A DNA stretch of 64,000 bases from Nansenia antarctica (lineage: Eukaryota > Chordata > Actinopteri > Argentiniformes > Microstomatidae), in contig OZ022341.1 in NCBI GenBank assembly GCA_963989245.1, positions 72,792,124-72,856,123 of the forward strand. The letters run 5' to 3'. The notes under the pieces were generated by a model. That model saw only the letters and a program-made list of their open reading frames with translations, was not told the DNA's origin and searched no databases. This document shows positions 53,291-58,074 of the stretch, piece after piece (positions within the stretch are counted from its first letter, which is position 1; each line of letters begins with the position of its first letter). Both the position numbers and the translations under genes were made by a program.

Positions 53291-53398
53291 CCCAGTGACT
53301 GCAGGCGTTCCAGCTGTAGCCGGGCAGCCATGGATGATGTCATGGCCCAGAAGCTGTGGGAACTCAGCTGCCGAATGCTCGGCATCACATGGGACTGA
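29650..53398 (+). CDS. rdh12: Retinol dehydrogenase 12-like SDR, 7 exons
   Basis: A short-chain dehydrogenase of the RDH11-14 group, which reduces or oxidises retinoids with NADP(H) at ER membranes. Exons: 29650-29672, 30795-30910, 32861-33016, 33276-33380, 49311-49520, 51663-51855 and 53296-53398. All introns are GT-AG and phases join cleanly, giving 301 aa. The cofactor motif TGANTGIG is at 29-36, NNAG at 108-111, the catalytic Ser within ISLSSM at about 156-159, and YGQSK at 184-188. The C-terminus (QKLWELSCRMLGITW) is typical of RDH12. The N-terminus is short, with only a weak membrane anchor. Intron 4 is about 16 kb and full of transposons and snRNA genes. Which RDH12-like paralogue this is cannot be settled here. 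Confidence 0.9.
29690..30160 (+). repeat. GTT/GTG-rich low-complexity tract in rdh intron 1
   Basis: GTTGTTGTGGTTGTTG-type sequence for about 450 bp. Open frames here are only Val/Gly or Leu/Trp repeats. Confidence 0.9.
30470..30794 (+). repeat. TG microsatellites ending at the rdh exon 2 acceptor
   Basis: Four TG-rich blocks separated by a TACTAACCCTCTCTCT-type spacer. The spacer includes TACTAAC, a perfect branch-point consensus, repeated at each copy. Confidence 0.85.
31030..31120 (+). repeat. TG/CG microsatellite in rdh intron 2
   Basis: Alternating GTGTGCGT sequence just before the 46-bp minisatellite. Confidence 0.85.
31228..32745 (+). repeat. 46-bp minisatellite, about 33 copies, rdh intron 2
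   Basis: Unit with ACACATATGGAGGAGAAGGT then GTTACCTGTCTTACACTCAG and ACTGAA; period 46 bp (for example 31318 and 31364). Copies are highly similar with few variants. There are no unique spacers, so it is not a CRISPR-type array. Confidence 0.95.
33060..33275 (+). repeat. TC and TG simple repeats in rdh intron 3
   Basis: CT-rich sequence followed by a TG run that leads into the TTTTAG acceptor of exon 4. After exon 3 the donor GTAGGT is itself tandemly repeated (GTAGGTAGGTAGGT). Confidence 0.85.
33371..33606 (+). repeat. Minisatellite of duplicated splice donors, rdh intron 4
   Basis: Six further copies of an approximately 38-bp unit follow exon 4. The first unit overlaps the exon end. Each contains CAACCACCTGGGTGAGACAC, that is the last exon bases plus the GTGAGA donor. 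One copy has GTGGGA and one CCAGG. Confidence 0.9.
33637..33830 (-). mobile_element. Tx1-like LINE 3' end at a U5-like 17-mer
   Basis: In minus sense AAAAACAC is followed by CTTTTACTAAAGATTTC, the same LINE-end/U5 junction as at 37130 and 38102. Only 17 nt of U5 sequence remain before unrelated DNA. The AT-rich sequence beyond about 33660 is taken as the LINE 3' region. Its right limit is uncertain. Confidence 0.5.
34062..34080 (-). promoter_or_regulatory. ZNF143/STAF site upstream of U1
   Basis: The minus strand reads CCCCATCATGCAATGCGGC, matching CCCA-N-M-ATGCA-W-Y-GCG at every informative position. It lies 72-90 bp upstream of the U1 start. Confidence 0.7.
34091..34107 (+). promoter_or_regulatory. 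PSE of the U1 gene
   Basis: ACACCGTCGCCAAGAAG lies 45-61 bp upstream of the U1 5' end. It shares 11 of 15 core bases with the element upstream of U5 (45520-45534). Confidence 0.72.
34152..34317 (+). ncRNA. rnu1: U1 snRNA gene (variant)
   Basis: A full-length U1 snRNA of 166 nt (human 164). The 5' end ATACTTACCTGGCA is intact and pairs with 5' splice sites. Stem-loop I keeps GATCA...AAGG, with CG changed to TA in the U1-70K loop. Stem-loop II keeps the U1A site ATTGCAC, and its stem has changed in a compensated way (CAGCC/GGCTG). The Sm site is AATTTCTGG and the 3' hairpin GGGGGACTGCGTTCGCGC is conserved. A 3'-box-like GTACAAAGTAAA begins at 34325. It lies in rdh intron 4, same strand as rdh. 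Promoter elements suggest a live or recently live gene. Confidence 0.93.
34589..34932. mobile_element. MITE, TIR CAGGGTTGCCAGATGGG, second copy
   Basis: It starts CAGGGTTGCCAGATGGGGCG and ends CCCATCTGGCAACCCTG, perfect inverted repeats over 17 bp. It is related to 14567-14892 and split by a LINE tail. Confidence 0.75.
34638..34880 (-). mobile_element. LINE 3' end nested in the MITE
   Basis: A GAATG repeat followed by the reverse complement of the same 3' UTR found in sense at 54180-54420 (TTTATTGTCATTG...AGTACAGGTACCAAACAACG). Confidence 0.75.
34933..35560. other. Interior of the TIR element, nothing recognised
   Basis: AT-rich, no coding potential seen. Confidence 0.4.
35565..35890 (-). 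repeat. Diverged copy of the 386-bp satellite, antisense
   Basis: It includes the reverse complements of ATTTGAATGGAGTCGAT, GTGTCCGGA, CGGTGTTATTCACGG and GGCTCAAAATGAC, all landmarks of the 47-49 kb satellite. Confidence 0.65.
35953..36014 (-). pseudogene. 5S rRNA-derived fragment with internal deletion
   Basis: In minus sense it reads GGCCATAC(T)...CGCCCGATCTCGTC, then jumps to GACGGGAGACCGCCTGGG. These are the 5' and 3' thirds of 5S rRNA with roughly 40 nt missing, including part of the internal promoter. It may be a 5S pseudogene or a remnant of a 5S-derived SINE. Confidence 0.7.
36484..36633. other. Spacer between the TIR element and the U5 fragment
   Basis: Nothing recognised; AAGATTAGAAGA-type repeats near 36600-36630. 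Confidence 0.4.
36634..36667 (-). pseudogene. U5 snRNA 5' end fragment
   Basis: In minus sense: ACTCTGGTTTCTCTTCAGATC then TCATAAATCTT, standard U5 5' sequence. It then diverges before loop I. Upstream, LINE-tail sequence begins at 36668, so no PSE is retained. Confidence 0.78.
36668..36735 (+). mobile_element. L2-like LINE 3' tail with ATT repeat
   Basis: GCAACGTTTGCAGGAAAAG then TGCTATACAAATAAAGG and ATT repeats, the same module as 56105-56180. Confidence 0.65.
36761..37052 (-). repeat. U5 downstream spacer, copy 2
   Basis: Nearly identical to 27479-27776, differing by a few substitutions and one 5-bp indel. Confidence 0.78.
37050..37130 (-). pseudogene. U5 snRNA 3' half
   Basis: Same content as 27774-27850: CTTTTACTAAAGATTTCC, GAGAGGAACA, Sm site AATTTTTTGA and the 3' hairpin. 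The 5' side abuts the truncated Tx1 LINE. Confidence 0.88.
37131..38085 (-). mobile_element. Tx1 LINE, 5'-truncated copy (3' UTR only)
   Basis: This segment is identical, as far as read, to the 3' UTR of the full LINE at 38103-39057, offset by 973 bp. It lies between the U5 3' half and a second U5 17-mer at 38086-38102. Confidence 0.88.
39303..42689 (-). CDS. Tx1-type ORF2: APE endonuclease, reverse transcriptase, Cys-rich end
   Basis: An open frame of 1128 aa starting at ATG 42687-42689. The endonuclease occupies about residues 1-230: QECA at 37-40, GDFNCA at 141-146 and SDHRM at 219-223. The reverse transcriptase follows, with LDQEKAFDRVNH at about 580-591, AGVRQGCPLAPLLY at 636-649 and YMDD at 684-687. 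A CCHC-like motif, CPHGCTDTEHINHLFCEC, lies near residue 1010. No stop or frameshift is seen. The start overlaps the ORF1 stop in ATGA, suggesting translation by termination-reinitiation. The APE domain presumably gives the U5 target choice. Confidence 0.92.
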   Translation of the reverse strand: MRITISSLNTRSLRQPDKREVVYQYITQHQSDMYILQECAIPFKEMDATLEEEWTRGDSLWSGSNIDRADGVGILVANPFLQTKKGEVVESGRILVLDLEIQGSPLRVINVYGPTNVAKRVSLFKKLRSLLLIPTPVLVGGDFNCALRDEDRSRPRRDRSTTELQSIIDDFQLVDAGGTSPPTHTRVSSSGNSSSRIDMFLLSPGLRMGTLTSQAAHFSDHRMLTVSLEWDGQTRAGRGTWRMNTSILQDPTVVHSFSRRYLEWRTLKELFDSPIEWWEMVKARTKGYFGSVGRRKAAEQRARFQHHNAALQRLSLLQLGGLDVARELAETKQHLATLYREQQQKKQFREKLQGLEEEEKCTRHFFRKARSKHKPILSLYDTNGDTVSDRGNIPGVAREFYESLYNIKTTDETLMATFLDGLDRVPEGGESENPELTTEELTRAVHSLNTHKAPGPDGIPAEFYKTLWDLLKEDLAEVFKAVYREGRLGESMRQSTVTLIPKKGDLKDLRNWRPINLLPVDYKIMTKALTQRFQTLLPSVIAPDQTCSVPGRSINDNLLLVRDLILHSQERRSPLGLLSLDQEKAFDRVNHGFLQRVLRGMNFPQHLLNWTELCYNNITSRVRINNQLTDPFPIKAGVRQGCPLAPLLYVIYLEPFLRKIRSSPNIMGYPLPGARGERLKVVAYMDDITIVGTDSRSISTATKVVEDYCAATGALINRGKCELFLSQHWQENLATSFPVKTENIKLLGITYQKDGGASGSWKETIRQVQKKICEWSARPLTMTGKILVLKAIVLPILLYLGRVFPPDRAVSKTIERIMFTFVWGSQMEKLKRTTLYKTVENGGKGVPDILNIIRAQGLSNLINNINNKDRKARFFEIYYATPILRTLRVTASINHTVPYSWDPPPVYKIWRDFAFKTGLSAAGLASWKYKDIMTFIRSKETITHPKASTAVDSKQVWKNINHKCTNNKQKDIAWMAAHGCLPTREFLHRRHIATTEKCPHGCTDTEHINHLFCECPVARRVWALFVPSVSLNSLLTLPRLTGENILYGPPGGCTTPQLQQEWRIISAVKQVLWETRNIRVYQKQSVHLTTLRRRITLCLRDHAIVDFKNNPDQARAVWGVERWKDVIL
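42686..44248 (-). CDS. Tx1-type ORF1, three CCHC knuckles
   Basis: A 520-aa protein starting at ATG 44246-44248. Three retroviral-type zinc knuckles lie at residues 198-211 (CRNCGQLGHLAAAC), 216-228 (CKICRQDHPTSEC) and 234-247 (CNLCGGQGHLYRDC). Upstream is an RRM-like region with alternating hydrophobic residues. Downstream is a long Pro-rich repeat (PPQPTPQP) and a Lys/Pro/Ser-rich tail. It is the RNA-binding partner of ORF2 in the retrotransposition particle. It ends in the ATGA overlap with ORF2. Confidence 0.9.
   Translation of the reverse strand: MNPGAMRRYNAVRLTLNPTEEAAMDGAPQQKTARPVTTMTRLEFSRAVLQRGMGFVPSDLNCLVKPPGPNECFEVSFKTPQLLEEFWTFHRINEHKPPLNRFTAHPLTDLESKVVTIQFHNEVIQEYDIEVWLHRHATLKSGARMVLDEDGVWTGAKKWLVQLRPDPEGIGGVQHIPSTINLGNNRGSVYYYGMPKLCRNCGQLGHLAAACKAVVCKICRQDHPTSECTTTRPCNLCGGQGHLYRDCPSSYASRARGYKSNQPPPQPPPPPQPTPQPPPQPPPQPTPQPTPNMEEEKGETEEDRRPSDGGDDQSSSDGEGEGEEPTVPAPPTDNLNTHPLLNPIATSTPCKNTMKGEPASIEIATSSTPQIHLPSQSDSENDWSLAQPKRKRPQKKAIRKKPDKKTTPEPKPQRHTGKPAPPPKPSSPPSSSLQSSHAPHPAQPTSHPQSMLTGPYGPPKITSSTTQMRGPPGSQRGDNPHTMSSQGEVPHYLAPNDPLEGLNLMCNNLAKIGTNQIQEP
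44640..45240 (-). repeat. 5' UTR monomers of the Tx1 LINE, five units
   Basis: Units of 110-130 bp begin near 44638, 44751, 44880, 45010 and 45120, each with AGAGTCGCGGTCTTTGGAAG. Two units have extra GGCTCCAGT and GGTCACCTACT duplications. Monomers at a LINE 5' end usually carry promoter activity. Confidence 0.85.
45362..45417 (-). pseudogene. U5-like 5' half at the LINE 5' junction
   Basis: In minus sense CTCTGGTTTCTCTTC, then AAGAAACGCACAGGCC and TTTCGCCCTTACTAGAGAC. It shares the altered stem segment with 27385-27440, so both LINEs have the same U5-variant leader. The loop has point changes. Confidence 0.78.
45418..45446 (-). pseudogene. U2 snRNA 5' end fragment
   Basis: In minus sense ATTGCTTCTCGGCCTTTTGG then CTAAGAGCAA matches the first 26-28 nt of U2 (human ATCGCTTCTCGGCCTTTTGG CTAAGATCAA). 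It lies between two U5 5' fragments. Confidence 0.87.
45447..45473 (-). pseudogene. U5 snRNA 5' end with native promoter context
   Basis: In minus sense ACTCTGGTTTCTCTTCAGATC starts at 45470 and breaks after about 25 nt at the U2 fragment. A PSE-like element lies at the right distance upstream, so this is probably the true gene start of an interrupted U5 gene. Confidence 0.78.
45520..45536 (-). promoter_or_regulatory. PSE of the interrupted U5 gene
   Basis: TAACCGTGACCGAGGAG lies 50-66 bp upstream of the U5 start at 45470. It resembles the U1 and U12 elements of this window. Confidence 0.65.
45538..46760 (-). mobile_element. 5'-truncated LINE with 12-bp target duplication
   Basis: AGTCCTAAGGCT flanks the insert at 45538-45549 and 46749-46760. 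In minus sense the element begins inside its reverse transcriptase and ends with TTACACGAAAGAAGAAGAAG. It sits just upstream of the U5 PSE. Confidence 0.87.
45570..46742 (-). CDS. LINE reverse transcriptase C-terminal half
   Basis: The frame is open. It starts before the ATG at 46694 with NGVPQGSVLSPMLFNVYIHD, and the catalytic YADD box follows (YGYADDLAI). A thumb-like region (KYLGVRLDRTLSF) precedes a C-terminal Cys/His segment ACECGDPEQTADHIITICP. The pattern is of the I/Jockey-like group rather than Tx1; the clade is not resolved. The missing N-terminal half reflects 5' truncation at insertion. Confidence 0.8.
   Translation of the reverse strand, partial: GLRLRNGVPQGSVLSPMLFNVYIHDLPDTASRKYGYADDLAIMLSRPTWKAMEEGLNVDIGTLVAYLRRWRLQLSVGKTVAAAYHLSTREARRELEVRVDNKCLEVQQAPKYLGVRLDRTLSFRQHLEEVKAKVTSRAALIRRLAGTTWGASAKTLRISTQALVFSAAEYCAPVWSRSPHARKVDVAINTSLRIITGCLKPTPVSLLPVLAGIAPAGLRREAATLALARKAQKHDWHILHNTTITPAPPSRLKTRHPYNKAAQAMLNSTSEDISRDAWLAAAWKQEWESTGPSRIHRYIWDPGDGAIGGDDLPRRQWTTLNRLRTGVGRFKTSMKAWGLADSAACECGDPEQTADHIITICPLYRPPSEASLFDLEPEMRAWLRDTELDL
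46761..47123. other. Displaced upstream flank of the U5 gene and unassigned sequence
   Basis: Before the LINE insertion this sequence lay directly upstream of the U5 PSE. No octamer or ZNF143 site was identified with confidence. Confidence 0.4.
47124..49014. mobile_element. Non-autonomous ISL2EU-like element carrying a satellite
   Basis: The left end is AT|TCATAGCTTTCATGTGACGT and the right end ACCACGTGACTGAAAGCTATGA|AT. These are inverted repeats with a 2-bp AT duplication. The left end (through GTGGAAACGCCCACCTGAC) is nearly identical to 60839-60900, the start of a THAP/YqaJ-bearing element. Its interior is a 386-bp tandem repeat. Confidence 0.75.
47200..48880. repeat. 386-bp satellite, about 4.3 copies
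   Basis: Landmarks such as GAATGGWGTCRATCVTCCAC recur at 47307, 47693, 48079, 48465 and 48851 (period 386). Copies 2-4 are almost identical. Short open frames repeat with it (64 aa each) but show no protein-like features. Confidence 0.93.
49015..49310. other. End of rdh intron 4, low complexity
   Basis: AT-rich sequence before the exon 5 acceptor CATCCCACAG; no feature recognised. Confidence 0.5.
49545..50330 (+). repeat. Telomere-like degenerate repeat, rdh intron 5
   Basis: About 780 bp of interspersed TTAGGG with a 12-bp higher pattern GGGTTAGGGCCA. The phase drifts, so open frames (Leu-Gly-Pro) are fortuitous. It begins about 25 bp past the exon 5 donor. Confidence 0.9.
50368..51540 (+). 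repeat. 32-bp minisatellite, about 36 copies, rdh intron 5
   Basis: Unit CCTCCTCCTCTCACCCCAG then TCAGACTGTTACC; period 32 bp. Each unit resembles a 3' splice site (pyrimidine tract plus CAG). Variants replace AGACTG with ATGGCAG or ATGGCTG. Confidence 0.92.
51541..51640 (+). pseudogene. LINE C-terminal fragment in rdh intron 5
   Basis: Encodes YRNLGSRTSRLENSFFP, the C-terminal pattern of a fish LINE ORF. The antisense counterpart is at 52310-52380. Confidence 0.5.
51890..52010 (+). repeat. CTGT and TC microsatellites in rdh intron 6
   Basis: CTGTCTGT repeats grade into a TC run. Confidence 0.9.
52013..52360 (-). mobile_element. LINE 3' end, antisense, in rdh intron 6
   Basis: GATTCAGATTCA repeats, then the reverse complement of a 3' UTR (TAATTGTCATTGGCACAGTA), then the antisense ORF end at about 52310-52360. 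Confidence 0.6.
52345..52830 (+). repeat. 34-bp minisatellite, about 14 copies, rdh intron 6
   Basis: Unit GGAGGAGCCTAGACCTCTGT then ACACCTCCCTTGTG; period 34 bp. The unit comes from the adjoining antisense LINE end. Confidence 0.9.
52880..53294 (+). repeat. TC microsatellites before rdh exon 7
   Basis: Two long TC blocks separated by a GATTCAGATTCAGAATCAGA LINE-tail remnant. The second serves as the polypyrimidine tract of the exon 7 acceptor. Confidence 0.9.
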
Positions 53399-53599
53399 TC
53401 ATCCTCATCCTCCTCCTCCTCCTCCTCCTCATCATCATCATGTAGATGCAATGTTGTCTAAAGTGACTCTGGGTGCTTTGGTGCTTTACAGCAATTAACT
53501 GTAAAGCATTATAACAGGAACAATGGCTCATACATGCCCTGGACAGCGCGTTTACTAAAGACTGATGGCCATGTTGTTATGGTGAAAAGCATAACCAGT

Positions 53600-54420
53600 G
53601 TTTATGGTGAAGATACGGTCAACTCTATGCTGCCACCTACAACACAAAAGACACCATCAAGAGGGCACAACAGCGGCTATACACCCTGAGAGTCCTCAGG
53701 AAGGAACACAGCAAGCAGGAGATACTGGTGACCTTCTACCGCGGCGCAGTGGAGAGCATCCTCACCTACGGCATCTGCAACTGGTTCTCCAGCTGCACAA
53801 CAGCGGAGAGAAATGCGCTACAGAGAGTCGTGAGAACAGCACAGAAGATCACCGGTGCCCCCCTCCCCTCTCTGGAAGAGCTGTACAACACACGCTGTCT
53901 CAGGAAGGCCTCCAAGATCTCCAGGGACCCGACCCACCCCTGGTACGTACACTTTACCAGGCTGCCCTCGAAAAGGCGGTTCAGGACCCTGGCCGCAAGG
54001 ACAAACAGAGTGAAGAACAGCTTCTACCACAGGGCCGTCCAGGCCCTGAACACAGCAAAGACCTAAGTTCTGGGCCCTGGACAGTCTGGACGGATTGATG
54101 GCAGCTGCTGGCCTGAAAAAATCAGGTGTAGTGCTGAGGCACAAACATGTACATTTCAAGCCTGCAAACTGTGACACTTTAAACAAATGTGAAATAATAC
54201 TATTTGTGCAATATGACAACCCTAGTCGTCTATCTGTACAGTATAGTACAGTGGATAGTGTACATATAGCTTTATTTATGTAAACCAGCTCCTTCCCTTC
54301 TTGTGATTTTTTAAAACGTTTTTTTTTTTTTTCTTTCCTAACACCAGGGGAGCCACCCCTCCGACATTTCGTTGTTTGGTACCTGTACTGTAACAATGAC
54401 AATAAAGTCCATTCATTCAT
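53600..54420 (+). mobile_element. LINE 3' end with RT C-terminus and CATT tail
   Basis: The insert is 5'-truncated. The coding end is at 53620-54066 and the 3' UTR ends ACAATGACAATAAAGTCC followed by ATTC repeats. Antisense relatives are at 34638-34880 and 56641-57110. Confidence 0.82.
53620..54066 (+). pseudogene. LINE reverse transcriptase C-terminal region
   Basis: Reads KRAQQRLYTLRVLRKE, then FYRGAVESILTYGICNW, and ends RTNRVKNSFYHRAVQALN before a stop at 54064-54066. This is the post-RT thumb and C-terminal region of fish L2/Rex-like LINEs. The catalytic part is absent because of 5' truncation. The N-terminal stretch up to about 53700 may need a frame change. Confidence 0.75.
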
Positions 54421-54744
54421 ACTGGCGGCTTGCTGCACTGTGTTGTGTTGTGTCCACGTCAGAATCAATGAACGAATGAATGATTTGAGATACATTTTGA
54501 TACATAGGAGATAGATCTACATTTTGTCGTTGTCGTTAGGAGGTATTCAATTATGTATTTTTATTTTGTTTAGGTTAATGTATAGAAGTGTTGCTATCTT
54601 TGGTCATACAAATGTGTTCTGTTTGACAGGTTAGAATGTTCTTATTGTGCATTGAATAAGAGCATTGAGCATTGACTGAACAGAGCCAGAGGACTATGGA
54701 GGACCGGGTCTGACAAAATTAACAATAAATATATACACACATAA
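54421..54744. other. No feature recognised
   Basis: AT-rich, non-coding. Confidence 0.4.
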
Positions 54745-54799
54745 ATGAATGTATGAACAAATACACATACAAATACACACACTATATCGCAATACATTT

Positions 54800-54985
54800 C
54801 TATATGTATTTATTCTTTTCCACATTTATTCTTTCTTTTCCACATTCATTCTTTCTTTTCCACATTGTTTTCCACATTCATTCTTTCTTTTCCACATTCA
54901 TTCTTTCTTTTCCACATTCATTCTTTCATTCTTTCTTTTCCACATTCATTCTTTCTTTTCCACATTCATTCTTTCTTTTCCACTT
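54800..54985. repeat. 20-bp minisatellite
   Basis: Unit CCACATTCATTCTTTCTTTT repeated about nine times with one partial unit. Confidence 0.88.
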
Positions 54986-54989
54986 TATC

Positions 54990-55740
54990 AGACCTGTATG
55001 CAAATATATGGGGGCGTATCTTGCATGTTGTCCACGCCCCTACGCATTTTCATTGGTTGATACCACGCGTGACGTATGAAAGCAGCGACACTGTTATTAC
55101 CACAGACGGGTAGAGAGTCTATAGCCCCGTTCTCCCTATAATTTCCATGGAATCCCAAACTATGTCTATGACATCCCAAGGTCATACAGATACAGATCTA
55201 TTCTAGTATAGTACATGATAGTAGCCTTTAGCTACGGCGCTAGTTGTTGTGCTAAGTTGATTGATTGACTGTGTTCGCGAATGCTATGCTATGGTATGCT
55301 ATCATGTGCTGTACTCGTTTTCACTGAATAAATCGCGATTTCTTTCAAAGAAGGTAGCAGGTGTGTATGTCCATGTCAAGGAGAAGGTACGACTTGTATG
55401 ACAGTAGTGTGATTAGGACATAAGTTAAGGATATTAGTGTAGTTGTACTTTAGCCTGTGGAGACGATAGCATTAGCTCCACACGGATTTAACATGAACAG
55501 TAGTAGACTACATCACAAGATACTTTATGCATATATAAACGGGTTATTTTGATAAACTGGACACATTTTGTGAATATATATGGTTACTTTCTCACCTGAA
55601 AACATATAAAAACTTCATAAAATGACATATTAACACTTGTAGAGCCAAATTACAGATTTTTGCCACAATGGCGGCCAAAATTGAGGATTTAAAATCTGCG
55701 CAGGGGCGTGGACAACATGCTGCATACATTACTGATAATG
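54990..55740. mobile_element. Foldback/MITE-like element with octamer motifs
   Basis: GCATGTTGTCCACGCCCCT (about 55022) and its inverse AGGGGCGTGGACAACATGC (about 55698) bound a roughly 700-bp AT-rich interior. A related block with ATGCAAAT and ATTTTCATTGGTTGATAC recurs at 55825-55910. Confidence 0.45.
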
Positions 55741-55989
55741 CATACATTACTGATAAAGCGAAAGACAATGTTGTTTTCACCTAGCTATTCACATAGAATG
55801 TTTTGTCTTTGTCATTGTCAGATGTGTATGCAAATATAGGGGCGTATCTTAGACGCACTCTATGCATTTTCATTGGTTGATACTGCGCGTGACGTGGTAA
55901 AGCACTCAGCCAAGATCCAAAAATATTTTTTTACGAGTGCACACAAAGAATATACGTGCTGCACATATCTTAACTGTACATATACACTG
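55741..55989. other. No gene recognised
   Basis: Contains the second ATGCAAAT block noted above. Confidence 0.4.
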
Positions 55990-56009
55990 CCAGTTTACAT
56001 TAGGGATAA

Positions 56010-56182
56010 ACCTCAGCAAATATGTTCAAGTCAAGACTAAAAACCCATCTTTTTAATATTTTAATAAGAATGACTAAATAATTAAATTAAGATTATATAA
56101 TGATTAAAGCACTTTGAGCTGCAACGTTTGCAGGAAAAGCGCTAAACAAATAAAGTTGTTATTATTATTATTATTATTATAT
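56010..56182 (+). mobile_element. L2-like LINE C-terminus and 3' tail
   Basis: The codons read FKSRLKTHLFNILIRM and stop. The tail GCACTTTGAGCTGCAACG then TTTGCAGGAAAAGCGC and ATT repeats follows. This identifies the tail module seen at three other places. Confidence 0.75.
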
Positions 56183-56640
56183 ATTCGCCCTTGTCCTGTA
56201 CCCATCACACTGTACATATATCTTTACTGTACACTTCATATTGATATTCATGCAAATATATTGCCTTTTTACATTCATATTCAATGCGCGTAGTGCGAGG
56301 CTTGACGTGAACAAGTTGAGCACCATACGCATTGACTTCACAGTAATGAACATCTTCATAAGGGTAACGTTACCGATAAGTCCAATGATACACCATGCAA
56401 TGTCCATACAATGATACACCATGCAATGTCCTTACAATGAAGGTGATGATCCATACATGAACAAGCCCACTGTAGACAACTGACTATCATCCCCAAACAC
56501 ACCCCATGTATACGGACTACGAAAACCTTGGCGCACAGCCACTTTATTACTGAACTCTCTATTATCACTAGTTGCACCACTATTTTTTTTTATTTTTGCA
56601 CTCCCAATTTTATTTGGCGATGACGAGACCTGAATTTCAA
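56183..56640. other. No feature recognised
   Basis: AT-rich, non-coding. Confidence 0.4.
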
Positions 56641-57115
56641 TTGAATGAATGAATTAATGGTCTTTATTGTCATTGATATAGTACAGGTACCAAACAACGA
56701 AATTTGGGAGGGGGGGGCTCCCATGGTGCTAGGATTTTTTTTTATAAAAACAAGAAGGGAAAAGAGCTGGTTTACATAAATAAAGGCTATGTACACTATC
56801 CACTATACTATACTATACAAATAAAACACTGTGCTGTACGCCATGCTATGCTATACCTATTCTAACATTTCCTATCTCTGAACCTTGATTTCAATCTAGT
56901 AGCTGCCATCAATTTGTCAAGATTGTCCAGGGCCTAGAACCTAGGTCTTTGCTGTGTTCAGGGCCTGAATGGCCCTGGGGTAGAAGCTGAGCTTCAGTCT
57001 GTTTGTCCTTGCGAACATGGTCCTGAACCACCTGTTTGAGGCCAGCCGAGCAAAGTGTTCGTACCCAGGGTGGGATGGGTCTCTGGAGATCTTGGAGGCC
57101 TTATCCTGTATCCTG
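56641..57115 (-). mobile_element. LINE 3' end, antisense
   Basis: The same family as 53600-54420 in reverse, with GAATG repeats at its left end and an antisense ORF end (GTAGAAGCTG..., CGAACATGGTCCTGAACC) on the right. Confidence 0.75.
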
Positions 57116-57146
57116 TCTTACCTGTAATATTGTCACCTTTATCTTG

Positions 57147-57179
<33 letters not shown>

Positions 57180-57204
57180 CATATTAATAATATTAATAAG
57201 AATA

Positions 57205-57258
57205 AGAATAACTTTTTATTTGTATAGCGCTTTACCTTTTACGTTGCAGCTCATTATG
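57205..57258 (-). mobile_element. L2-like LINE 3' tail with AAT repeat
   Basis: An AAT microsatellite followed by the antisense tail (TATTTGTATAGCGCTTTACC). Confidence 0.6.
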
Positions 57259-57309
57259 CTTATAATTGTATTAGTTTATATACAATTGTTTATTAGTAGG
57301 ACCCAGTCA

Positions 57310-57415
57310 AAAGACCCAGTCAAAGACCCAGGAAATCATCGTGGACTTCAGGAGGAAAAAATCGGAGGTCCAGCCCCTGCTCATCGACGGAGAGAGCGTG
57401 GAGAGAGTCTCAACC
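57310..57415 (+). pseudogene. LINE reverse transcriptase fragment
   Basis: Encodes TQEIIVDFRRKKSEVQPLLI and DGESVERV, the RT segment that follows the YADD box in fish LINEs. Only about 35 codons remain. Confidence 0.65.
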
Positions 57416-58074
57416 ATCCGAAAATGCACAAGGTGTCCTGCTTGAAGGGAGAAGTGTTTTTTCAATGAATTCTAACTTTATTGGGGGCATATGGCACTCT
57501 ATATTGGGGTAAAAAGTGAATTGGAACTGCTGCTCTCATTCGATGTAGGCCTCCATAAATGAATAATAAATGAATAATTCTGAAATAACACTGGCTACAA
57601 TTGTGTGTGCATGGGTATGCTTGTCTACACAACACATGAAGCACAGAATGTGACAGTGTGTGTACCTCAAATGTACTTTTTGAAGTTGCTGCATACTTTC
57701 TGTACAGAGCAAGAACATTTAAAAATGTTTACAATGTTGCACTTCAAAGAGTAAAGAGTGCAGAGCAGACGGTACTTGGCGTGGGAAAGGCAGAGCAGAC
57801 GTGTTGACCCGAACACCACACCAACAAGGGTTAATTAAGAGGTGATAACCACTAATAAGCTGCCAAACCAAAGTCTACCACATCAAAACATAATCTAGGG
57901 ATGTATAGGAATAAAAAAAATCACGTCTAGAATTTGCCCACCCAGATGGTAATGAAAAATGGTTTGGCCCAAGGACTATAAATCAGGTTTCCCAACGGAC
58001 CTTCTAAATTGCTGAACAAGGAAGGTGTGAGCTGGAGCTAATAAGACAAACTATTTGTAGACCAGAGGTAAAAC
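57416..58074. other. Upstream region of the HECT-like gene
   Basis: No repeat recognised except CACAAGGTGTCCTG at 57428, also present at 36115. The promoter of the next gene must lie here or downstream of it; no TATA box was identified. Confidence 0.4.
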
